NCBI RefSeq assembly: GCF_000021565.1
Contig: NC_012440.1
Coordinates: forward strand, 376,672-440,671
Length of the DNA: 64,000 nucleotides
From: Persephonella marina EX-H1
GTDB lineage: Bacteria > Aquificota > Aquificia > Aquificales > Hydrogenothermaceae
Direction: 5' to 3'
Shown here: positions 58,610-64,000 of the stretch, in pieces
Numbering within the stretch: the first letter of the stretch is position 1
Layout of the letters: each line of letters begins with the position of its first letter
Translations under genes and position numbers: made by a program
Notes under the pieces: generated by a model
What the model saw: the letters and a program-made list of their open reading frames with translations, nothing else
Databases searched by the model: none
What the model was told of the DNA's origin: nothing

Positions 58610-61423
58610 ATGAACCCAAAAATTGAAGCCTTAATCAACCAGCTTGAAGAATTAAAAAACAAATCAGATTCAGAAGCATGTAAAAATCTATTTGGTACTG
58701 TAATTGAGGTATTAAAAAATGAACCCACTAATGATGAAATATTAGAGGAATTGTTATCTTATTTTTGGAAAGAAGGAGATAAAATCAATCAAATTTGTCC
58801 AGATTATTATACCTCTTTCCTAAAAATTTTAGGAAATCTCTCTGAATTATTTTCAGACGATAAATTAAAATATTTTCACCTTGGCGTTTCATGGTATAGA
58901 TCAGGAAAAATCCACAAAGAAAAAGGAAATCTTGATGATGCTATGAACTGTTTTAAAAATGCTATCAGATACTATGAAAATACTGTCAATATTGACTCTA
59001 ACCTTGCAAATGCATGGTACAACCTTGGCCTTTCATGGGCTAAATCAGGAAAAATTCATAAAGAAAAAGGAAATCTTGATGATGCTATGAACTGTTTTAA
59101 AAATGCTATCAGATACTATGAAAATACTGTCAAAATTAACCCTAACTTTGCAGATGCATGGTACAACCTTGGCCTTTCATGGGCTAGATCAGGAGAAATT
59201 CATAAAGAAAAAGGAAATCTTGATGATGCTATGAACTGTTTTAAAAATGCTATCAGATACTGTAAAAATGCTGTCAAAATTAACCCTAACCTTGCAAATG
59301 CATGGAGTAACCTTGGCTTTTCATGGGCTAAATCAGGAGAGATTCGCAAAGAAAAAGGAAATCTTGATGATGCTATGAACTGTTTTAAAAATGCTATCAG
59401 ATACTGTGAAAATGCTGTCAAAATTAACCCTAACCTTGCAAATGCATGGTACAACCTTGGCGTTTCATGGCAAAAATTAGGAGAAATTCACAAAGAAAAA
59501 GGAAATATATTTGATAACTCTATCAGATGTCTTGAAAATGCTGTCAAAATTAACCCTAACTTTGCAGATGCATGGTACAACCTTGGCGTTTCATGGGCTA
59601 GATCAGGAGAAATTCATAAAGAAAAAGGAAATCTTGATGATGCTATGAACTGTTTTAAAAATGCTATCAGATACTGTGAAAATGCTGTCAATATTGACCC
59701 TAACCTCGCAAATGCATGGAGCGACCTTGGTATTTTATGGAGAATGTTGATAAAAATTATTCCAATAAAGCCATTATTAAATACAGCAATTTCTTATGAG
59801 CTAACTATTTTATTTAATTTAAAAAGGATTATTGATGGTCTTAATTCTAAACTTTTAATTGAAAGTTATATTAACAAATTTGTTTTTTCTTCGTTGGATA
59901 GATTACTTTTTTATTCTTCACTTCACAAAAATAGTCTGACAGAAAAAAAGGAAATATTAGAAGCTGTGGAACAGTTTAAAGGTTATTTCTTCTTCAAGGA
60001 GTTCGTGGGAAAACAGCAGATTACGGACAATACTAATTTAAACAAATTACTAAAACTGCATGAAAAATTTAATGTTAACAAAACAATAGAAAATGCGCTA
60101 CATAGCCTTAAAAACGCAATGCAAAAAGATAATTCCATTGATACTAACCTTTTAAGATATATAATTCTTGAGTCAGAAGCTGAAAATTCCACAAATAATA
60201 AAGAAAAAACCAGAGAGATTGAACAAATATTTTATGACACTCTTAAAAATATATCTGTTAACTTTAATTTTGATAATCTCAATTTAAAAACTAATGAAAC
60301 TATTGTGTACCTATTGTTTAGAGAAATTGCTATTTATAGAGATATCAAAAGAGTACTTACCATAATATTAGTTTATAAAAATGGTGGCGAAATAAAAGTA
60401 AATACAAAAAATTATGATATAGGAGGAACTAATATTGACGATTATGCAGAGATATCCTATTTACTAAACGCAAAACTTATCCTTCCATTAGCATCAAATA
60501 AAAACTTAGATGATAATCTATTAAAAGATATAAAAAATAAAATAGAAAGAAGTCTAATAAGAGATGAAACAAAAAATTATATTTTAGATTTTATTGAAAG
60601 TAATTCATTAAAAGAATTTTTACTGATTCGTAGAAAGTTATTTGCTGATGTTATAGATATACTCAAGAGACATGTACTCCCTTTAATTCCAAAAGACAAA
60701 ACCAGAGTTTATATATCCCCTATAGGTGAACTAAATAGACTTCCTGTACATATTGCCCTGATTGACGAAAAAGAAGTTTCTTATCTGCCAACTGCAAAAC
60801 TGTTAGAAAAAAGAATACAGCTAACATTTTCTAAGAAAGCTTTAATTGTATTTACAGAAGAAAAACAGCTAAAAGATGAAGCTGTAGAAGTGGAAAAAAT
60901 CTTGAAAGAAGATGGATATTTTGTAGAAATGCTTAATCTGAGCCAATATTCCAACAGGAAAGAAATTCTCAAAAAGAAATTAGAAGAAAAAGATTGGAAT
61001 ATCGTCCATTTTGTTCTGCATGGAAAGTACGATGAAGACACAAATATGTCTTATCTTATACTTTCTCCTACAGAAAATTTAACCCGTGAAGATATCTACC
61101 TTATGAATTTAAATATAAATTTAGTTTCCCTTAGCTCCTGCGAAACATATACAAACAAGAAAGTTGAAGGATTTGATGAAATAAACGCTATTGAGAAGGC
61201 ATTTCTGGTCAATAATGTACAGAGAGTTATATCTACATATTATGCTGTATTTTCTAAAGGGGCTAAAGAGTTCAGCACTTCATATTTTAAACAGTTAATA
61301 AAAGAAAATCACAACTTTGAAAAAGCGTTCAGGAATACAGTCCTTGAGCTTAAACAAAAAGGAGAAGATGAATATATGTTCTTCAGATATACGTCTAAAG
61401 GACAAGATACTATAGTTATCTAA
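58610..61423 (+). CDS. TPR-CHAT protein (caspase-like protease)
   Basis: 937 residues. N-terminal helical part, then six TPR-like units of 48 or 42 residues (about 100-375; GKIHKEKGNLDDAMNCFKNA, with NAWYNLGLSW), a helical middle region, and a C-terminal CHAT domain (about 690-937). The CHAT dyad is intact: H804 in VHFVLHGKY and C844 in LVSLSSCET. CHAT proteases are known effectors in bacterial conflict systems (type III-E CRISPR, gasdermin loci). The repeats probably bind a partner. Ribosome site GAGGTGA. Trigger and substrate unknown. Confidence 0.9.
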   Translation: MNPKIEALINQLEELKNKSDSEACKNLFGTVIEVLKNEPTNDEILEELLSYFWKEGDKINQICPDYYTSFLKILGNLSELFSDDKLKYFHLGVSWYRSGKIHKEKGNLDDAMNCFKNAIRYYENTVNIDSNLANAWYNLGLSWAKSGKIHKEKGNLDDAMNCFKNAIRYYENTVKINPNFADAWYNLGLSWARSGEIHKEKGNLDDAMNCFKNAIRYCKNAVKINPNLANAWSNLGFSWAKSGEIRKEKGNLDDAMNCFKNAIRYCENAVKINPNLANAWYNLGVSWQKLGEIHKEKGNIFDNSIRCLENAVKINPNFADAWYNLGVSWARSGEIHKEKGNLDDAMNCFKNAIRYCENAVNIDPNLANAWSDLGILWRMLIKIIPIKPLLNTAISYELTILFNLKRIIDGLNSKLLIESYINKFVFSSLDRLLFYSSLHKNSLTEKKEILEAVEQFKGYFFFKEFVGKQQITDNTNLNKLLKLHEKFNVNKTIENALHSLKNAMQKDNSIDTNLLRYIILESEAENSTNNKEKTREIEQIFYDTLKNISVNFNFDNLNLKTNETIVYLLFREIAIYRDIKRVLTIILVYKNGGEIKVNTKNYDIGGTNIDDYAEISYLLNAKLILPLASNKNLDDNLLKDIKNKIERSLIRDETKNYILDFIESNSLKEFLLIRRKLFADVIDILKRHVLPLIPKDKTRVYISPIGELNRLPVHIALIDEKEVSYLPTAKLLEKRIQLTFSKKALIVFTEEKQLKDEAVEVEKILKEDGYFVEMLNLSQYSNRKEILKKKLEEKDWNIVHFVLHGKYDEDTNMSYLILSPTENLTREDIYLMNLNINLVSLSSCETYTNKKVEGFDEINAIEKAFLVNNVQRVISTYYAVFSKGAKEFSTSYFKQLIKENHNFEKAFRNTVLELKQKGEDEYMFFRYTSKGQDTIVI
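58880..59735 (+). repeat. six near-identical tandem repeats within the CHAT gene
   Basis: Units recur with GGAAAT at 58925, 59069, 59213, 59357, 59501 and 59627: four steps of 144 bases and one of 126. A core of about 45 bases (starting AATCTTGATGATGCTATG) is identical in five of the six. The near-identity at DNA level points to recent expansion or homogenisation. Confidence 0.9.
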
Positions 61424-61442
61424 GAACAAGAGAAATTTGGAA

Positions 61443-61465
61443 GGGGGAAATTTTAAGTTTCCCCC
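61443..61465. terminator. terminator hairpin between convergent genes
   Basis: GGGGGAAA and TTTCCCCC with a 7-base loop, lying between the CHAT stop and the convergent zinc-knuckle gene. The T run is weak (ATTATAATT). It may serve either direction. Confidence 0.65.
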
Positions 61466-61492
61466 ATTATAATTGGAGTTAAACTCTTAGAA

Positions 61493-61777
61493 TCAACCTG
61501 TTCTAACAGCTCTACGAATTTTGTATTTCCCAAAGGCAGGAACTGCCCCGACACCACCACAAACCGAACATTTTCCCCAACCTGCTGAACCACCTCCTCC
61601 ACAGTAACCACATTTAACTATTGGAGTTTCTGGTTCTTCACATACCAAAGTAATCACCCCGACTCCTCCGCAAACCGAACATTTTCCCCAACCTGCTGAA
61701 CCACCTCCTCTACAGTAACCACATTTAACTATTGTAACTTTTCCTTGTTTTTCAATAACAACAACTTTTAGATTCAT
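61493..61777 (-). CDS. small protein with two zinc-knuckle repeats
   Basis: About 94 residues from the ATG at 61777 (AGGAGG seven bases before). Two copies of KCGYCGGGGSAGWGKCSVCG-like sequence, each with two CxxC pairs and Gly-rich spacing like the DnaJ cysteine-rich module, probably binding one zinc per copy or per pair. No J-domain. Overlaps, in its ribosome site, the end of the preceding small gene. A chaperone-like or nucleic-acid-binding role is possible. Confidence 0.7.
   Translation of the reverse strand: MNLKVVVIEKQGKVTIVKCGYCRGGGSAGWGKCSVCGGVGVITLVCEEPETPIVKCGYCGGGGSAGWGKCSVCGGVGAVPAFGKYKIRRAVRTG
61550..61734 (-). repeat. direct repeat encoding the two zinc knuckles
   Basis: Two segments of about 74 bases (61550-61623 and 61661-61734), offset by 111 bases, differ at only a few positions. 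It shows duplication within the gene. Confidence 0.85.
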
Positions 61778-61782
61778 TTTTC

Positions 61783-61983
61783 TCACCTCCTAATCATAAA
61801 ATGCCATGATAAAATATCTTCAATTGCTATACTTTCACCAACGTAACTTTTTGTACTTTCTTTACACCGGTTTTTTCGCAAATTATCTTTCATCCTCAAA
61901 CTGAGTTGAGATTTCCATTCCAGTATTCCTTCCAGTAAAGCTAAACCTGTTTGCTTCTTTGCAGGTTTACTTTCCTTCATCAT
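61783..61983 (-). CDS. hypothetical small basic protein
   Basis: About 66 residues from the ATG at 61983 (GGAGG seven bases before). Basic (KPAKKQ, RMKDNLRKNRCKES). The ribosome site of the next gene is inside its last codons (TAGGAGGTGA), so the two are coupled. No family recognised. Confidence 0.6.
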   Translation of the reverse strand: MMKESKPAKKQTGLALLEGILEWKSQLSLRMKDNLRKNRCKESTKSYVGESIAIEDILSWHFMIRR

Positions 61984-62000
61984 CTTTAGCACCTCCAAAG

Positions 62001-62423
62001 TTATTTAGTTAAAAACAAGTCTCTGTTTCTTACTACATGGAAAACAAACGGAAGAATTTCTTCTGTATAAGGGGTGAGTTTTAGGTTTGATAAATCTTCA
62101 ATAGAGAACCATTGAGCATTCTTGTTTTTTATCTGTATTTTATCCTTCTGAATCTCACATATAAAAAGATTTAATATATAGTGCCTATTTAATTTAGTGT
62201 CCTTAAAACAGAAACTACAGAATTGATTTACTTTGTTAATATTGTTTATTCCTGTTTCCTCATTTATCTCCCTAATTAAACATTCTTCGAGAGATTCATA
62301 TTCTCTTTTTTTTCCTCCGGGTAACTCTAAATATCCGTTGTATCTGTTCGAATCTTCCCTCCTAACTAGTACAATATCGCTATTGTTTAAAATTATTCCT
62401 TTACATATATTTACTAATTCCAT
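62001..62423 (-). CDS. Nudix hydrolase (MutT-like)
   Basis: 140 residues. Full Nudix box: GGKKREYESLEECLIREI followed by NEETGI, matching G-x5-E-x7-REU-x-EE-x-G-U. Cleaves nucleoside diphosphate-linked substrates; specificity is not readable, with mutagenic dNTP cleanup a possibility. Ribosome site CAGGAGG. An upstream motif copy like those in the accessory cluster precedes it. Confidence 0.9.
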   Translation of the reverse strand: MELVNICKGIILNNSDIVLVRREDSNRYNGYLELPGGKKREYESLEECLIREINEETGINNINKVNQFCSFCFKDTKLNRHYILNLFICEIQKDKIQIKNKNAQWFSIEDLSNLKLTPYTEEILPFVFHVVRNRDLFLTK

Positions 62424-62445
62424 TATCGTATCCTCCTGAATTATC

Positions 62446-62483
62446 TTTCAATAAATAAGAAAAATCTCTCGGAAAATTTGACT
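62446..62483 (-). promoter_or_regulatory. repeated upstream element, copy 3
   Basis: On the minus strand AGTCAAA (62477-62483), 14 bases, TTTCTT (62457-62462) and ATTTATTGAAAG, before the Nudix start. The core and spacing match copies 1 and 2 although the tail differs. Confidence 0.5.
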
Positions 62484-62901
62484 TAATTACCTTGTTTATA
62501 ATGATTTTTTGAGATAATATGACGAAAATTACATAACATAGCTTCAAAGTTTTTCCTAAATATGAATATAAAATTCTGACCAAAAAGGATTTTGAGAATA
62601 GAACTGAAAATTTGTAGAATAAAAAAAATTAAAAATAAGATACTTGTTTAAAACTCTCAAAGAAACAAATTACAATACCGGCTAATTGCAAGAAAAAAAG
62701 TTAGGGACAGATGTTATAGAAATGCATGACGAACACGGAAAAATTACGATAGAATCTTTGAGAAGTTTTTATGGAGTATGCATAAATACGCAATAAAGAT
62801 CAAATGAATAGAAGAAATTAACTGGACAGAAAAGGAATGTGTTGAAAAAAATAATATAATTATTCATCCCCCTGGTCAGATCAATCAGGTACAGGTTAAA
62901 C
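62484..62901. other. 418-base stretch without a recognised gene
   Basis: AT-rich. Short open pieces on the plus strand, for instance one reading KLGTDVIEMHDEHGKITIES (around 62695-62760), could be relics of a lost gene, but each is broken by stops and none has a ribosome site. No tRNA or repeat seen. Confidence 0.4.
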
Positions 62902-63522
62902 TCAGAATGTTAGACCAAACTCAACGTTTACTACTGTTCCACCAAAATCGAAAGTTTCTTCGTACTTAGTAACATTACCGTATGAATCAATTTCATAAAA
63001 CTGAAAATCCTGATTGTTAGTAAAAAACTTGATAAATGTACCTATAAAAGCTTTTGGTGATATAGAGTATCTCATTCCTGCTTTTAAAACACCACCTGTT
63101 CCTCTACCGGCATCTTCATAGGTGTATTCATAGTATCCATCTGTAGCTGTTAAAGAGAGTTTATTCATATAAATGCCCAGTCCAATCCCAGCATAAAGCT
63201 CCAGTTTGTTGTTCTGATGGGAGAATATTCCGATAACTTCTATTCCTCTGGTCTGTATTTCACCTGATCCTGTTAGTCCAGTATCGTAAAGTTCAGCCTG
63301 TGTAGAATGCCCTGATAGGTCAAAGTGGAGATAAAAAGACTGTGAGACCCTTTTTGAAAGAGATACTGTAATGTCTGTTCCTTCATCCCAGCCGTCAAGA
63401 TCTTCAGAATTTGGATAAAAAATGCCTGCACTTAGAGAAACTCGGCTCTCGTAGGCATAGGGTTGAGAAAAGATTAGAAAAAACATAACAGGAACAAGAA
63501 AAAAGTTTTTGAATTTAAACAT
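62902..63522 (-). CDS. outer-membrane beta-barrel protein
   Basis: 206 residues: signal peptide (about 1-23, ending PYAYES), then alternating amphipathic strands (GIEVIGIFSHQN, LELYAGIGLGIYMNKL, GGVLKAGMRYSIS) ending in the C-terminal phenylalanine (VVNVEFGLTF) that targets barrels to the Bam machine. An eight-strand, OmpA/OmpW-like barrel is likely. Function unknown. Confidence 0.8.
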   Translation of the reverse strand: MFKFKNFFLVPVMFFLIFSQPYAYESRVSLSAGIFYPNSEDLDGWDEGTDITVSLSKRVSQSFYLHFDLSGHSTQAELYDTGLTGSGEIQTRGIEVIGIFSHQNNKLELYAGIGLGIYMNKLSLTATDGYYEYTYEDAGRGTGGVLKAGMRYSISPKAFIGTFIKFFTNNQDFQFYEIDSYGNVTKYEETFDFGGTVVNVEFGLTF

Positions 63523-63610
63523 TAAAAGAACCTCCAGCGTTTTAATAATTAAGAACGCTGAAGATAGAAGATACCTGACAGATCCTGATATTTTTTAAAG
63601 ATTTGATGAA

Positions 63611-63635
63611 GAAAAGCTGGCTTTAAAAGCCAGCT
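63611..63635 (-). terminator. terminator of the second barrel gene
   Basis: AGCTGGC and GCCAGCT with a 7-base loop; on the minus strand TTTTC follows. It lies 12 bases after the stop of the gene at the window edge. Confidence 0.6.
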
Positions 63636-63646
63636 AGATAAATTTT

Positions 63647-64000
63647 TTAAAAATGTATTCCAAGCTCTAATCCGTATGAAGTTCCTCCAAAGTTTGCTTT
63701 ATAGTATCTCCCATTTATATAATCATAAACTTCCTGATCGTTTGTGTTGTATTTTACAAATAAACCAAAAAACCCTCCCTTACTGTCTGATCTTACGCCA
63801 AACTTGGCAACATATCCTAAGGCTGAACCCGTGCTTGAGTTAGATATTGATAAAAATTTAACTTCTTCATCTAAGCTGTTCACATAATATCCAACTCCCC
63901 CAGCTGCGTAGACATATACACTACTTCCAAAAGTAACTGTAAAAAGAGCTTCAAGAGCTGTAGTATCAATTTTTCCATAATAGGAGGAAGAGTCATATTC
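63647..64000 (-). CDS. outer-membrane beta-barrel protein, partial at window edge
   Basis: The frame stays open from the stop at 63647 to base 64000, so the gene's start lies outside the window. Visible strands are ALEALFTVTFGSSVYVYAAGG, LGYVAKFGVRSD, GGFFGLFVKYNTNDQE and the end YGLELGIHF, a C-terminal phenylalanine. Similar in layout to the neighbouring barrel (NDQEVY and NNQDFQFY in equivalent places), so a diverged duplicate is likely. Confidence 0.75.
   Translation of the reverse strand, partial: EYDSSSYYGKIDTTALEALFTVTFGSSVYVYAAGGVGYYVNSLDEEVKFLSISNSSTGSALGYVAKFGVRSDSKGGFFGLFVKYNTNDQEVYDYINGRYYKANFGGTSYGLELGIHF

Noticed and set aside
58880-59735. Regular direct repeats, possibly CRISPR
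   Set aside because: The units lie in frame inside a gene and encode TPR helices; there are no unique spacers and unit length is 144 bases.
62401-62583. 60-residue minus-strand frame upstream of the Nudix gene
   Set aside because: It covers the regulatory element and Nudix ribosome site, has no ribosome site of its own and shows no family features.

Overview
The window reads as chromosome of a thermophilic, Gram-negative bacterium of the Aquificota, most like the Hydrogenothermaceae (Persephonella type). This is inferred from the AT-rich coding sequence with heavy AGA and ATA use, the many TTG starts with good ribosome sites, a free-standing DNA polymerase I 5'-nuclease, and Kdo, heptose and MsbA genes for LPS. 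No tRNA, rRNA or CRISPR array was seen.

Positions 1-16080 are housekeeping: rhomboid protease, Kdo8P synthase, an SCO-type copper chaperone, an ExbB-ExbD-TonB energy-transduction operon running into rnhA, radA and a type-4 uracil-DNA glycosylase, then pyrF-rpoN-hpf, rplM-rpsI, argC-heptose kinase, purS-purQ, a TlpA-type thioredoxin and a dGTPase. Positions 16077-21017 (minus strand) hold a five-gene archaic (Csu-like) chaperone-usher pilus locus: two major-type pilins, chaperone, usher and a terminal spore-coat-U-like subunit. The usher gene is split by a frameshift at a run of nine A and carries an unusual C-terminal SPOR domain. A small zinc-ribbon/HTH protein lies just upstream.

Positions 21630-51169 are again core genes: hemC, an envelope lipid/glycosylation group (GT39-like transferase, MsbA-like exporter, PHP protein, PAP2 phosphatase), pdxJ, an AMIN amidase, coaX, two small unknown proteins, dapB and an AtpZ-like protein. 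A long minus-strand run follows (NrnA-like, nth, 5'-nuclease, M23 peptidase, hemB, rsmE, znuBC-like, alcohol dehydrogenase, feoB, feoA, M50 protease), then murF, gap, a decayed VapBC pair, trpS, an MrfA-like helicase and a sirtuin.

Positions 51300-61423 are the accessory region and the best candidate for an undescribed system. They are much richer in AAA, TTA and ATT codons than the flanks and hold eleven short, tightly packed plus-strand genes plus a large CHAT gene. The set has a second ExbB/ExbD-like proton-channel pair followed by a TonB/TolA-position membrane protein, a lytic transglycosylase, two secreted proteins (one coiled coil), a lipoprotein, a membrane-anchored acidic protein, a 732-residue cytoplasmic protein of unknown family, a 143-residue protein, and a 937-residue TPR-CHAT caspase-like protease. 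I infer a transenvelope, ion-driven apparatus with a protease partner, perhaps in defence or conflict; this is unproven. An upstream motif (GTCAAA, 14 bases, TTTCTT) recurs before the first gene, before the 143-residue gene and before the opposing Nudix gene, suggesting shared control.

Positions 61493-64000 (minus strand) hold a repeat-built zinc-knuckle protein, a small basic protein, a Nudix hydrolase, a 478-base stretch without a recognisable gene, and two outer-membrane beta-barrel genes, the last cut by the window edge.
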